Below are positions 7,938 to 17,739 of a DNA stretch of 53,318 bases, piece after piece. Positions within the stretch are counted from its first letter, which is position 1; every line of letters starts with the position of its first letter. Under the pieces are notes generated by a model. That model searched no databases and was not told the origin of the DNA. It saw only the letters and a list, made by a program, of their open reading frames with translations. The stretch lies in assembly GCA_002419285.1 (NCBI GenBank), contig DIFU01000050.1:36349-89666 (forward strand). Reading direction: 5' to 3'. Position numbers and translations under genes: made by a program. This stretch comes from Prolixibacteraceae bacterium UBA5740. GTDB lineage: Bacteria; Bacteroidota; Bacteroidia; Bacteroidales; Prolixibacteraceae.

Positions 7938-10900
7938 CTAGAAGAAGTAGCGTACGCCAATCTGCAAACGCCATGTCTGGTTATAGTTGTAATATGTCGA
8001 AAATGTTTCAGACAGGAAATTACCATCTGATCCTTTCACCATGGAGTAGCTTGGGACATTATTGGCATCTTTTCCTTCGTATTTCAGAATCCTGCCATTG
8101 TTGGCATTAAACATGTTCTTGCTCACACCCCATTCATTGTTAATCAGGTTACCAAAGTTGAGGAAATCGAGGCTGAACTGCAGGGTATTTGTCATACCAC
8201 CGGTTTTAATGCTGAAATCCTGGGCAAGGCGAAGGTCAAAATTATGTACCCATGGAGCCCTTGCTGAATAAGCTTCTGCGTACTCACCCTGATGTTTGCT
8301 CAGGTATTTATCCTGTTCAATGAACTTGAAGAAAGCATCTTCATCAGCGGCGCTAATAAATTTGACTTCCCCTTTTTCTTTTGGAATATAAATAAGGTCA
8401 GTAGCATAACCATCACCATTCATGTCATTGGTGTAGGTAAAGCTGTAACCACCGGATGATGAACCGGAATAGAACAGGTTAATGGTGGTTGCCATATGGT
8501 TATTGGCATAAGGAAGTCTGTATGAAGCAGAAGCAATGGCTTTGTGAGGCACAACATATTGTGATCTCTGAACCATCGGAAGATGAGGGCCATCAACCTG
8601 ATACAGGCCATTGTATGCTGAGGCTGCATTACTTCCAGGCATACCTGAAATTTCCTTCGATTCAGTCATGGTATAGGCAGCCATCAGGTTAAAATCCTCA
8701 ATAGGTTCTGCAGTAACAGTAATGTTGGCAGTGGCACCCCAGCCTTCGCTGTTGTTGGCAAGCACATAGGCATTTCTGCTGTTGTATGTAAGACTTGTCC
8801 TGGCAGGATAAATATATCTGTCATCCGAACCATTAAAACGTTGCCAGGTATTGTCAGGCTTTTTGAGGTCATAGTTCTCAAGCATCACATCGTTGATGTG
8901 CTTGGTATAAATACCTTCGACCGTCACAGACATGGGGAATGAAACGGGCAGATCGAAATCAGCGGCAAGAGAAGATTTCCAAACCTGGGGCATTCTAAAA
9001 TCAGGATCTATTGCGTTAATATCACGTGGCAAAGCACCCTGTTCAGGAGTGATCGTATTCTGAAGACCCAATTTATCAATCATTTCATTCACATCGGTAA
9101 GCATAGGACCTGCAAGTGAAGCCAGTTTGGGATCCACGCTGGTTATGGTACCATTTGAGCTGTAGCGGGTAACGGCGGCATAGCTACCTTGAACCATACC
9201 TGAGTTGGTTGGCATATTGGTGAAGAATACCAATGGAAGCCTACCCGTGAAAATACCTGTACCTCCACGCAGTTTAATGGTTTGGTCACCACTTACATCC
9301 CAGGTAAATCCGATACGGGGTGAAAGCTGTACCTTGGCGGATGGCCATTCACCGGTATCTATTTTTTTACCACCAAAATCCAGATTATAAATGGCATTGT
9401 TCCGGATGATATTATCTACATAATTGATGTAGTCGGCACGCAAACCATAAGTCAGTTTAAATCCGGAGGCAACGTTCCATTCATCCTGTCCATAGAGACC
9501 AAACTGATTAAACGCAACTTCAGCTGCAGGATTTGTTTCACCGGCATAACCGTATGTCAGAGCAAAGTCTCTTGGAGCAGCTTGATTCAGGAAGTCGTCG
9601 ACACTTGCATAACGATAATAACCGGTACCATTACGCATGTAACTGTTGTTAGCCATTTGGTATTCATAGCTTACACCGGCAGTGACCTTATGGTTGCTCA
9701 GATAAAAAGTTACGTTGTCAATAATATTGAAAATGTTATTGTTTACACCATTATTCCAGGTAAACAATTCATAACCGGCTGACATATAAGGCTCAAGAAT
9801 CTGCTTTCCATCCTCGGTTACTCCAGCCATAATATCAATGAAGGGGAAAGGAGAAGAATTGGAACCACGCATATCCTTGATTTTAGAATAGGTGGTCAGG
9901 AACTGATTGGAGACTTTATCAGAAAAGCGGCTGTTCAAATCCACTGAAAATGAATTAACGATGTTGTCCATCGAATACAATGAATTGGAGAAAGCCATCG
10001 AATACTGCGAAATACGGTTCATCGAGCTGTTACGGAATCCGGCATCGGTAGAGTTACCGTTGGTGCCATTCCAAGCCTGGTTCTTAGTATAGTTGTATCG
10101 TAAACTTAATTTGTTGGCTTCGTTGATGTTCCAGTCGATACGGGCCAGAAGTTTCCGGTTGCTTTCATCAGCGGGATAGTTATCGTATGAGCCCGGATCG
10201 TAGCCATAATTATTGATTAAATGTTGTCTTACCCTTTCCATGTCAGCCTTGCTGGTACGGGAGATAGACAAATCTGCATTGGCAACACCGTTATCGGATG
10301 GTCTCCAGGTAACCACCTGACCAGGACGGACTTCATATTCACCGTTAACAAAGAAGAATAATTTATTCTTGATGATAGGTCCACCCAGCGTCGCACCGTA
10401 TACGGTCCTTGATTCTTCAGCACGATCACCAAAATCGACATCACCGATTTTGTTACCTCTGAGATCCTGATTGTTAAAATAAGTATAGGCAGACCCCCTG
10501 AAAGTATTGGTACCTGATTTGGTAATGGCATTGATACCGCCACCGATAAAATTAGTCTGACGAACATCAAATGGAGCAATGACAACCTGTACTTCCTCGA
10601 TAGCATCGAGTGAAATAGGATTACCACCACCGGGAAGGTTTGAACTCAAACCAAAGTTGTTGTTGAAATTGGCACCGTCGACCGTAAAGTTAGTTGAACG
10701 GCCATCACCACCTGCGAAACTCATTCCGTTTGCATAAGGCGAGATACGGGCAATGTCGGAAATGCTTCTGCTGATGGTAGGCATTGCATTCAGTTGCTCA
10801 TTGGAAATATTTGTGGTGGCACCTGTCTTATCGGTCTGAAAAGCAGATGCTTTTCTTCCAACGATAGTGACTTCACCCACATCCACATTACTTTCTTCCA

Positions 10901-11243
10901 AAGAGGCATCCAAAACAAATGCTTCCCCAAGGAATAACCTGATATCCGTATAGGTCTTTTTGGCATAACCTATGAACGAAATTTCAACACGGTAGGGGCC
11001 ACCGGGCCTCATACCCTGAAGGTTAAATTTACCTTCGCCATTGGTTATGGTACCATACTGGGTTCCTGAAGACTCATGTACAGCAACTACAGTAGCTCCC
11101 GGCAATTTTTCTCCCTGATTACTGGTAACAAATCCGTTCATTCCAGAAGTAGTGACCTGTGACCATGCTGCTGTAACACTAAAGAACAGCATGAGCAGAA
11201 TCACTGATAGCTTTCTAACTTGTTTATTCATACAATTTTTCAT
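7938..11243 (-). CDS. Oar-like TonB-dependent outer-membrane receptor
   Basis: An outer-membrane protein of about 1101 residues. It has a signal peptide (core LSVILLMLFFSVTAAWSQ), a carboxypeptidase-regulatory-like domain at about 30-115 (GEKLPGATVVAVHESSGTQY), and a TonB plug at about 120-240 including STNFTVDGANFNNNFGLSS. A very long barrel follows and ends in the aromatic signature GVRYFF. Length and plug sequence fit the Oar family rather than SusC, and no SusD follows, so it probably imports a peptide or other non-glycan substrate. I start it at ATG 11243. A longer frame from TTG 11261 would begin inside the promoter, and ATG 11231 is an alternative. It is monocistronic, with a strong terminator downstream. 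Confidence 0.9.
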   Translation of the reverse strand: MKNCMNKQVRKLSVILLMLFFSVTAAWSQVTTSGMNGFVTSNQGEKLPGATVVAVHESSGTQYGTITNGEGKFNLQGMRPGGPYRVEISFIGYAKKTYTDIRLFLGEAFVLDASLEESNVDVGEVTIVGRKASAFQTDKTGATTNISNEQLNAMPTISRSISDIARISPYANGMSFAGGDGRSTNFTVDGANFNNNFGLSSNLPGGGNPISLDAIEEVQVVIAPFDVRQTNFIGGGINAITKSGTNTFRGSAYTYFNNQDLRGNKIGDVDFGDRAEESRTVYGATLGGPIIKNKLFFFVNGEYEVRPGQVVTWRPSDNGVANADLSISRTSKADMERVRQHLINNYGYDPGSYDNYPADESNRKLLARIDWNINEANKLSLRYNYTKNQAWNGTNGNSTDAGFRNSSMNRISQYSMAFSNSLYSMDNIVNSFSVDLNSRFSDKVSNQFLTTYSKIKDMRGSNSSPFPFIDIMAGVTEDGKQILEPYMSAGYELFTWNNGVNNNIFNIIDNVTFYLSNHKVTAGVSYEYQMANNSYMRNGTGYYRYASVDDFLNQAAPRDFALTYGYAGETNPAAEVAFNQFGLYGQDEWNVASGFKLTYGLRADYINYVDNIIRNNAIYNLDFGGKKIDTGEWPSAKVQLSPRIGFTWDVSGDQTIKLRGGTGIFTGRLPLVFFTNMPTNSGMVQGSYAAVTRYSSNGTITSVDPKLASLAGPMLTDVNEMIDKLGLQNTITPEQGALPRDINAIDPDFRMPQVWKSSLAADFDLPVSFPMSVTVEGIYTKHINDVMLENYDLKKPDNTWQRFNGSDDRYIYPARTSLTYNSRNAYVLANNSEGWGATANITVTAEPIEDFNLMAAYTMTESKEISGMPGSNAASAYNGLYQVDGPHLPMVQRSQYVVPHKAIASASYRLPYANNHMATTINLFYSGSSSGGYSFTYTNDMNGDGYATDLIYIPKEKGEVKFISAADEDAFFKFIEQDKYLSKHQGEYAEAYSARAPWVHNFDLRLAQDFSIKTGGMTNTLQFSLDFLNFGNLINNEWGVSKNMFNANNGRILKYEGKDANNVPSYSMVKGSDGNFLSETFSTYYNYNQTWRLQIGVRYFF

Positions 11244-11258
11244 TTTAGATTTGTGACG

Positions 11259-11266
11259 CAAAAATA
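11259..11266 (-). promoter_or_regulatory. -7 element for the Oar-like receptor
   Basis: TATTTTTG on the minus strand, matching TAnnTTTG, 15 bases upstream of ATG 11243. This implies a very short leader and rules out the upstream TTG as start. Confidence 0.5.
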
Positions 11267-11612
11267 GTTTTTAATCAATCTATTTAAATAATTTTAACAT
11301 TATCATATCCTCAAATTATTGGGTCCTTAAGATTAAATGCTTGATAATATAACCATTGTGAATATTATAATTTATTTTTTACAGATTCTGGTTCTCGTAT
11401 TTGTATTTAAGAGGGCCAATAAATTTACAATTATTAACTGTCCTGCAATAGGATATAAACTGCTCTATGTCCATAGTTATTAACAAGTTATCACCCAGTT
11501 GTCTGTTAAAAACTACAATATCTCAACACATATTCCGATTGACGACCCGGAAATCATAAAAACAGCAGTTTTGGCGAATATTAGTTTAGAAACCAATTTC
11601 GTTTAAAAACCG
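11267..11612. other. AT-rich divergent gap between the receptor gene and rbfA
   Basis: About 350 bases without a reading frame I can support. It holds the two divergent promoters at its ends. I see no strong hairpin, repeat or RNA gene in it. Confidence 0.6.
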
Positions 11613-11620
11613 TACTTTTG
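11613..11620 (+). promoter_or_regulatory. -7 element for rbfA
   Basis: TACTTTTG, a full TAnnTTTG match, 20 bases before the rbfA start codon. No clear -33 TTTG is visible. Confidence 0.5.
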
Positions 11621-11640
11621 GAATCAAATACAAATGTACC

Positions 11641-11985
11641 ATGGAACAGTTTTCCACCAGACAAAATAAAGTCTCCCGGCTCATTCAGAAAGAACTGGCG
11701 GAGGTATTTCTCAGGGAGCTTCGCTCTGATTTCATCGGTTTGCTGATCAGCGTTACCACCGTTAGGGTCACTGCTGATCTTTCACTGGCCCGATGTTATT
11801 TAAGTATCTACCCTACCGAGCGTGCGAACGACGCGCTTAAACATATCCAAACAATCAGTAAACAGATCAGGGGTATTATCGGTAATAAAATTGCGAAGCA
11901 GGTAAGGATCATTCCTGAATTGGAATTTTTTATTGATGACAGCCTCGATTACCTCGATAAGATTGATAAACTGCTGAAAAATTGA
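11641..11985 (+). CDS. rbfA: 30S ribosome-binding factor A
   Basis: A small KH-type protein that binds the immature 30S subunit and helps 16S rRNA 5'-end maturation. It is 114 residues, normal length. The family pattern is clear: an N-terminal RQNKVSRLIQKELAEVFLRE helix, the central LLISVTTVRVTADLSLARCY, and RIIPELEFFIDDSLDYLDKI at the end. The stop overlaps the start of the next gene by four bases (TTGA), an arrangement typical of Bacteroidota in which rbfA is coupled to a LolC/E-type permease. The fourth-codon context Q-F-S-T fits the usual start. Confidence 0.94.
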   Translation: MEQFSTRQNKVSRLIQKELAEVFLRELRSDFIGLLISVTTVRVTADLSLARCYLSIYPTERANDALKHIQTISKQIRGIIGNKIAKQVRIIPELEFFIDDSLDYLDKIDKLLKN

Positions 11986-13214
11986 ACCTGCCATTTTTCA
12001 TAGCCCGAAGATACCTGATATCCAAAAAAAAACAGAACATCATCAATATCATATCAGGTATATCAGTGGCAGGCGTTACCGTGGGAACCTTTGCCCTAGT
12101 AGTGGTATTATCGGTATTCAACGGCTTTAATGACCTGATACGTTCTTATTTCAGTATACTTGATCCAGATTTGAAAATCACTCCCGTTGAAGGCAAGCTC
12201 TTCGATCCGTCTTTTTTTGCTGATAACGTTAGAGACAAGGTAACCGGTATCGCCGATTTTTCATTAGTTATCGAAGAGAATGCCCTTCTGAAATATGAAT
12301 CGCGTCAATACATCGCAACAGTAAAAGGGGTGCCAGATAATTTTGCAAGTACCACGGGAATTGATGAGCTGATGATCGACGGAACATTTCTCCTTGATCA
12401 GAATGGCATTAATTATGCAGTTCCCGGACAGGGAGTTGCTTCAAATCTGGGGATGAACCTTAATTTTAACGATCCGCTTCACATCTACGTTCCTAAAAAA
12501 GGCATTCGCACTTCCATGAATCTGACCAATGCCCTGAATCACGAATATATCCTGGCTTCCGGAGTCTTTTCACTATTGGAGGAAGTCGATAACCGATACG
12601 TTTTTGTTCCCTTGGAATTTGCCAGAGAACTGTTTGAAACCGGTAATAAAGTTAGCGCCATAGAGATCAAACTCGAGGCGAATGCTTCAGTATCGGCGGT
12701 CAGGGATCAACTCAGGAACTTTTTGGGCGAACAGTTTCAGGTTAAAAACAAATACCAGCAGCACGACTTGTTATACAAAACCATGCAGTCGGAAAAATGG
12801 GCCACCTATCTGATTCTGGTTTTTATCCTTGTCATTGCCTCTTTTAACATCCTGGGTAGTCTCTCCCTCCTGATTATTGATAAGAAGGATGACATTGCAA
12901 TTCTACGATCAATGGGAGCTTCATCTTCAATGATCCGAAAAATATTCCTGTTTGAGGGTTGGCTGATTACTGTTTCAGGCGTGTTGGCAGGATTGGTGCT
13001 GGGAATTCTTGTCAGCCTTGCCCAGATTCATTTTGAATGGATTACACTACCCGGAAATGGTTCTTTTGTAATCACGGCTTACCCGGTAAAAATTGAGCCT
13101 GTCGACCTTTTATTGATCACTACTGTGGTCCTTTCTATTGGCTTTCTGGCAGCCTGGTATCCGGTGCGGTACATTTCGGGTAAACACCTTGAGCTGAATC
13201 CGGCTGGAAGGTGA
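11982..13214 (+). CDS. LolC/LolE-type ABC transporter permease
   Basis: A 410-residue inner-membrane permease of the MacB/FtsX fold, probably part of lipoprotein release (Lol) or a related export complex. The N-terminal membrane helix is at about 18-45 (NIISGISVAGVTVGTFALVV). A periplasmic MacB-like core of about 210 residues follows, then three helices near 270-300, 318-346 and 370-395, and the conserved cytoplasmic DDIAILRSMGASSSMIRKIF. The start is TTG at 11982, overlapping the rbfA stop. The family N-terminus (PFFIARRYLISKKKQNIINI) begins immediately, so no better start exists. The ATPase partner is not in the window. Confidence 0.88.
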   Translation: MNLPFFIARRYLISKKKQNIINIISGISVAGVTVGTFALVVVLSVFNGFNDLIRSYFSILDPDLKITPVEGKLFDPSFFADNVRDKVTGIADFSLVIEENALLKYESRQYIATVKGVPDNFASTTGIDELMIDGTFLLDQNGINYAVPGQGVASNLGMNLNFNDPLHIYVPKKGIRTSMNLTNALNHEYILASGVFSLLEEVDNRYVFVPLEFARELFETGNKVSAIEIKLEANASVSAVRDQLRNFLGEQFQVKNKYQQHDLLYKTMQSEKWATYLILVFILVIASFNILGSLSLLIIDKKDDIAILRSMGASSSMIRKIFLFEGWLITVSGVLAGLVLGILVSLAQIHFEWITLPGNGSFVITAYPVKIEPVDLLLITTVVLSIGFLAAWYPVRYISGKHLELNPAGR

Positions 13215-13407
13215 TTGTTTCACCATAGAAAATGAATGATATTTGATAGTATTCAGAACCGGGAATAATTTTAAATTTCGCCCGGAAATCCGGACCTTTC
13301 AGGTGCATTTGCCCATTCAGTAACCAATAGTTCAATCCAAATCAAACTGATAGGCGGGAGTAGAAAACCGGAAGGCCATTGATAGTAATACAAAAACAAT
13401 TAAGAAC

Positions 13408-14436
13408 ATGAAAGCATTGGTAAAAAGCAAACCGGAAAAAGGGATCTGGATGGAAGAGGTACCGGTGCCACATCCTGGTCCGAATGATGTGCTTATCAAG
13501 ATCAGCAAATCGGCCGTATGTGGAACCGATCTTCATATTTACAAATGGGATGAATGGGCACAAGGTGCGATTAAAACACCAGTCATTATCGGCCACGAAT
13601 ACATGGGTCATGTTGTGGAAATAGGTGACGAGGTTCAGGGTGTCCAGATTGGGGAAAGAGTAACCGTTGAAGGGCACATTGCCTGCGGATACTGTCGCAA
13701 TTGCAGGCGTGGACGCCAGCACATCTGCGATAATACAATCGGTATCGGGGTAAGTCGTGATGGCGGATTTGCCGAATACCTCGCGGTTCCGGCAAAAAAT
13801 GTACTGAAAATCGATTCGAGGATTCCCGATGAAATTCTGGCCATCATGGATCCGTTGGGAAATGCGACTCACACAGCGCTATCCTTTCCCCTGCTGGGCG
13901 AGGATGTACTCATTACAGGAATAGGCGGACCTATTGGTGCCATGGCTGCAGCTATCTGTAAATTTGCCGGGGCCCGCAACGTAGTCGGTACCGATCTAAG
14001 CCCCTATCGTCGTGAATTGGCTATGAAGATGGGTGCAACCATGGTCATTGACCCTTCAAGGGAAATGCTAAAAGAAAAGATGGGTAACTTGCACATGGTG
14101 GGTGGATTTGACGTTGGTCTTGAATGTTCAGGGTCACCTGTTGCTTTCAACGACATGGTAAACAATATGTATAACGGAGGTAAAATCAGCCTTTTGGGAT
14201 TGCTTCCCACATCAACACAAATAAATTGGAGTAGGCTGATATTCAAAGGGTTGACTCTTAAGGGCATCTATGGTAGAGAAATGTATGAAACCTGGTACCA
14301 GATGGAAATGATGCTTCTTTCAGGACTTGATGTTTCTCCGGTCATCACGCACCGTTTTCCGGCAGAAAAGTTTCAGGATGCATTTGACATTATGGAACAA
14401 GGCAATTGTGGAAAAATTATCCTGAATTGGGATTAA
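13408..14436 (+). CDS. tdh: L-threonine 3-dehydrogenase
   Basis: A zinc-dependent medium-chain dehydrogenase that oxidises L-threonine with NAD+ to 2-amino-3-ketobutyrate, the first step of threonine breakdown to glycine. It is 342 residues. Catalytic zinc ligands C38, H63 and E64 are present, as are the structural-zinc cysteines C93, C96, C99 and C107, at the same numbers as in E. coli Tdh. The nucleotide-binding loop reads ITGIGGPIG, one Gly longer than the usual TGAGPIG. The usual partner kbl (2-amino-3-ketobutyrate CoA ligase) is not adjacent. A 193-base gap upstream holds no gene. A hairpin-rich element follows. Confidence 0.92.
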   Translation: MKALVKSKPEKGIWMEEVPVPHPGPNDVLIKISKSAVCGTDLHIYKWDEWAQGAIKTPVIIGHEYMGHVVEIGDEVQGVQIGERVTVEGHIACGYCRNCRRGRQHICDNTIGIGVSRDGGFAEYLAVPAKNVLKIDSRIPDEILAIMDPLGNATHTALSFPLLGEDVLITGIGGPIGAMAAAICKFAGARNVVGTDLSPYRRELAMKMGATMVIDPSREMLKEKMGNLHMVGGFDVGLECSGSPVAFNDMVNNMYNGGKISLLGLLPTSTQINWSRLIFKGLTLKGIYGREMYETWYQMEMMLLSGLDVSPVITHRFPAEKFQDAFDIMEQGNCGKIILNWD

Positions 14437-14466
14437 AAGATTGAATAGGTTAAATTTGCATTGAGA

Positions 14467-14537
14467 GCAACCCTCCGTTTTGCACTCAACCCATGTTCAT
14501 TGTTTCATTTGGGAATGAGGAGAAGCGAGAGGGTTGT
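14467..14537 (+). ncRNA. Structured element between tdh and rsgA
   Basis: An outer stem GCAACCCTC (14467-14475) pairs with GAGGGTTGT (14529-14537) with one G-U. An inner stem CTCA-A-CCCA (14485-14493) pairs with TGGG-AA-TGAG (14510-14519). A T-rich stretch TGTTTTAATTAAT follows the outer stem. It may simply be a branched terminator for tdh, or a leader structure for rsgA, whose start lies 19 bases further on. The SRP RNA signature is absent. Confidence 0.45.
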
Positions 14538-14555
14538 TGTTTTAATTAATAAGTC

Positions 14556-15506
14556 TTGAAAAAGGGATTAGTAGTAAAATCGACCGGAAGCTGGTATACC
14601 GTGAAAGATGATGAAGGTAACCGGTACGAATGTAAAATAAAGGGAAACTTAAGGATCAAAGGCCTTAAAACAACGAATCCGGTTGCAGTTGGCGACCGGG
14701 TAGGCTTTGAATACCATGAAAAGGACAGCAAGGACCAAAAAAAGCTTGTCGGTATGATCCACACCATCGATGAGCGTAAAAATTATATAATCAGAAGATC
14801 ACAAAACCTGTCAAAGCAGGCACATATCATTGCAGCTAACATTGATCAGGCATTCCTTGTCGCAACCATTAACTATCCGGTGACATCAACTACTTTCATC
14901 GACAGGTTTTTGGCCTCCGCTGAAGCATATCGCATTCCGGTTATCATTCTTTTCAATAAGACCGACCGTTACAACCAGGAACAGACAGACAGATTACACC
15001 AACTTATCGACACGTACCAATCGATTGGATACGTGTGCATCAAAATATCGGCTCTTCTCAAAACTGGTCTGGATGAATTACAGGAACGGATGAAAGATAA
15101 AATCAGCGTTTTTAATGGTCATAGCGGTGTTGGCAAATCTACAATCATCAATACCATTCAACCTACCTTGAACTTAAAAACCCGCGAGATATCTGATTAT
15201 CATGAAACTGGCAAACATACTACCACTTATTCGGAATTATTTGAACTCGATTTCAGCGGCTATATAATTGATACTCCGGGAATTAAGGCATTTGGGATGC
15301 TCGAAATGGAATCATGGGAGATCTCCCATTATTTTCCCGAAATATTCAGGCTTTCGGAAAAGTGTCAATATAATAACTGCTCACATACACATGAGCCCGG
15401 ATGCGCAGTCAAAGAAGCCGTATCTACCGGAGAGATTGCTGAATCACGTTTCATCAGCTATTTGGGATTACTTGAATCCGATCAAAAATACAGGCCGGCA
15501 TACTAA
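14556..15506 (+). CDS. rsgA: Ribosome small-subunit GTPase RsgA
   Basis: A circularly permuted GTPase that checks late 30S maturation and releases RbfA, encoded just upstream in this window. It is 316 residues. There is an N-terminal OB fold (residues 1-70). The permuted motif order is G4 NKTD at 134-137, G1 GHSGVGKST at 188-196 and G3 DTPG at 239-242. The C-terminal zinc site uses C270, C275, H277 and C283. The start is TTG at 14556; MKKGLVVKSTGSWYTV matches the family N-terminus, and no ATG lies nearby. Confidence 0.95.
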   Translation: MKKGLVVKSTGSWYTVKDDEGNRYECKIKGNLRIKGLKTTNPVAVGDRVGFEYHEKDSKDQKKLVGMIHTIDERKNYIIRRSQNLSKQAHIIAANIDQAFLVATINYPVTSTTFIDRFLASAEAYRIPVIILFNKTDRYNQEQTDRLHQLIDTYQSIGYVCIKISALLKTGLDELQERMKDKISVFNGHSGVGKSTIINTIQPTLNLKTREISDYHETGKHTTTYSELFELDFSGYIIDTPGIKAFGMLEMESWEISHYFPEIFRLSEKCQYNNCSHTHEPGCAVKEAVSTGEIAESRFISYLGLLESDQKYRPAY

Positions 15507-15889
15507 TTTATTCACTCTGGTCATAAAATCCTGGTCTCTCGTTTTTCACGTGAAACATTTTGCAGCGGCATTTCATAATATGATTATTCGTGCCATGTTA
15601 ATCTTTTAACCGAAAATGATCATAGATGAAAATGAATTATTACGCATCCATCTTCATACCCTATTGCACTCATCCATTCAGGTAAAAAATAAATTTTGCA
15701 TAAGTCAAGGTATGATGTTTAGAAATTCATGTAATATTCACAAAATCAATACCACTTAGCCCCTATTGATTTGAACCGTTGTCATGTCAAATTGTTTAAG
15801 ATCACTGAAATCCGATACAATATGTTTATTTCCAATTAATGTGTTGTTTTACTGATAATTACAGTTACATAAATAAAAACACCACACTT
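15507..15889. other. Convergent gap between rsgA and uvrC carrying a parS-like site
   Basis: About 380 bases of AT-rich sequence between two convergent genes. It contains the parS-like palindrome at 15542-15557 and a DnaA-box-like ATATTCACA at 15734-15742 (one mismatch from TTATnCACA, which can occur by chance). No gene or clear terminator is seen. Confidence 0.6.
15542..15557. other. parS-like ParB-binding site 1
   Basis: TTTTTCACGTGAAACA matches the bacterial parS consensus TGTTTCACGTGAAACA at 15 of 16 positions, with the CACGTG core intact. It lies in noncoding DNA. A second palindrome of the same class lies 2.7 kb away at 18272. parS sites cluster near the chromosome origin and load ParB for segregation. 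Confidence 0.75.
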
Positions 15890-17728
15890 TCATTTAGCGA
15901 GATCAGGCGCTGAATGAAAATGATTCCACACCTTTTCTGCTTTACTTGTACCAATTTCCTCACTAAGTTCAGATAAACTCAAGTTTTGAACATTCTTTAC
16001 GGATCTGAATCTCTGAATCAATTTTTTGGTTGTGCTCTCCCCGACCCCATGAATGGATTGAAGCTCATTTTTGATAAATGATCCCGATCTTTTCTGTCGG
16101 TGAAAAGTAATGCCAAATCGATGAGCTTCATCTCTGAGTTGCTGAATAATTCTAAGTGATTCAGACTTTTTATCTAAATAAACAGGAATCTGATCATCAG
16201 GAAAATATATCTCCTCTAATCGCTTTGCGATTCCGATGATTGAAATACTTCCCCGAAGGTTTAACTTTTCAAGTGCATTAACCGCGGATGATAACTGACC
16301 TTTGCCACCATCCACCACAATCAGTTGAGGTAACGGTTGATTCTCTTCCAATTGCCTTTTATATCTGCGCCACACTATTTCCTCCATTGAGGCAAAATCA
16401 TTTGGACCCTCTACACTTTTGATATTATAATGGCGGTATTCACGCTTTGCCGGCTTGCCATCTTTAAAAACAACACAGGCGGCAACAGGATTTGATCCCT
16501 GCAGATTACTGTTATCGAAACATTCAATTTGCCGCGGAAATTCCTTTAATTGCAAGTCTTTTTGAAGTCCTTCCAATATTCTCAACGGGGCCGGCAGTTT
16601 ATCCGTTTTGCTCAAAACCTGTTGCTTAATCAGATCCAAACGATAGTATTTTGCATTGCGGTGCGACAATTCAATGAGCTTTTTTTTGTCACCTTTAACT
16701 GGCACCGTGAATTTAATATTATTCAGGAATTGCTCTATTTTGAAGGGTAAAAGGATTTCACGAGCATTGCTATGTATTTTCTGTCTTATCTCTACCATAC
16801 CCAGCAGCAGTAATTCCTGATCAGTTTCATCCAACCTTTTCTTCAATTCCATTGTGAAGGTTTGCACAATGGCACCCCTTATTATTTTTAGATAATTAAT
16901 GATCGCTATATTCTCGTCAGAATCGATTGTATAAACATCCACATCCGTAATTGTGGAATTTACTACGGTAGATCTACTTTGATACTTTTCAAGAATTGCA
17001 ATTTTTTCCTTCGTTAAATGAGCATCTTCAAATTGGTAATTTTTTGAATACTCTTCCATTATGTGTTTAAGATGCTTAAGAACACCCGTAATATTTCCCT
17101 TAAGAATATCTCGTATTTGTTCGATACCAAAATTATAATCCTCAACACTTACAAGATCTTCACAAGGTCCTTTACAATTACCAATATGATACTCGAGACA
17201 CAATTTATACTTCCTGTCTGCAATATTCTCTTCACTTAGATTATAATTACACGTCCTGAGCTTATACAGTTTTTTAAACAGGTCAAGAAAAGTACTAACC
17301 GTGAGCCATGAAGTATAAGGACCAAAATAATTTGATCCATCCCGTATGACGTTTCTTGTCTTAAAAACCCTTGGAAATCTTTCATTCTTGATACAAATCC
17401 ATGGATATGTTTTATCATCCTTTAAACGGATATTGTATCTGGGCTGGTACTTTTTAATAAAATTATTCTCAAGAAGAAGCGCATCTTCCTCGGAATCGAC
17501 AACCATATGCCTTATATCAGCAATATTCCTAATGAGCATTGCTGTTTTGCGATTTTCTGGTTCCTTTGTAAAATACGAACTCACTCTCTTTTTAAGATTC
17601 TTAGCTTTCCCAATATAAATAATGGTTCCCCGGTCATCGAAATACTGATAAATTCCAGGTTTCTCGGGAAGCGTTTTCAGAATCGACTTTAACGAATCCC
17701 AGCTCTTATTGATGTGGGTAGCTTTCAA
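15890..17728 (-). CDS. uvrC: Excinuclease ABC subunit C
   Basis: The dual-incision nuclease of nucleotide-excision repair, acting with UvrA and UvrB. It is 612 residues. The GIY-YIG nuclease domain (GIY at 25-27, YIG at 38-40) makes the 3' cut. A cysteine group follows at about 166-195. Further on are the UVR/UvrB-binding segment, the RNase-H-like 5' nuclease domain (IECFDNSN and VVDGGKGQLS), and a C-terminal helix-hairpin-helix region (LQSIHGVGESTTKKLIQRF). It is 11 bases downstream of apt on the same strand, so the two are probably co-transcribed. Confidence 0.96.
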   Translation of the reverse strand: MKATHINKSWDSLKSILKTLPEKPGIYQYFDDRGTIIYIGKAKNLKKRVSSYFTKEPENRKTAMLIRNIADIRHMVVDSEEDALLLENNFIKKYQPRYNIRLKDDKTYPWICIKNERFPRVFKTRNVIRDGSNYFGPYTSWLTVSTFLDLFKKLYKLRTCNYNLSEENIADRKYKLCLEYHIGNCKGPCEDLVSVEDYNFGIEQIRDILKGNITGVLKHLKHIMEEYSKNYQFEDAHLTKEKIAILEKYQSRSTVVNSTITDVDVYTIDSDENIAIINYLKIIRGAIVQTFTMELKKRLDETDQELLLLGMVEIRQKIHSNAREILLPFKIEQFLNNIKFTVPVKGDKKKLIELSHRNAKYYRLDLIKQQVLSKTDKLPAPLRILEGLQKDLQLKEFPRQIECFDNSNLQGSNPVAACVVFKDGKPAKREYRHYNIKSVEGPNDFASMEEIVWRRYKRQLEENQPLPQLIVVDGGKGQLSSAVNALEKLNLRGSISIIGIAKRLEEIYFPDDQIPVYLDKKSESLRIIQQLRDEAHRFGITFHRQKRSGSFIKNELQSIHGVGESTTKKLIQRFRSVKNVQNLSLSELSEEIGTSKAEKVWNHFHSAPDLAK

Positions 17729-17739
17729 AAAACAAAAGA

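Noticed and set aside
13342..13872. A 176-codon minus-strand frame opposite the start of tdh
   Set aside because: tdh has all zinc ligands and covers the region; this frame is a shadow.
14467..14537. SRP (4.5S) RNA between tdh and rsgA
   Set aside because: The GGAA tetraloop and flanking conserved bases of SRP domain IV are absent.
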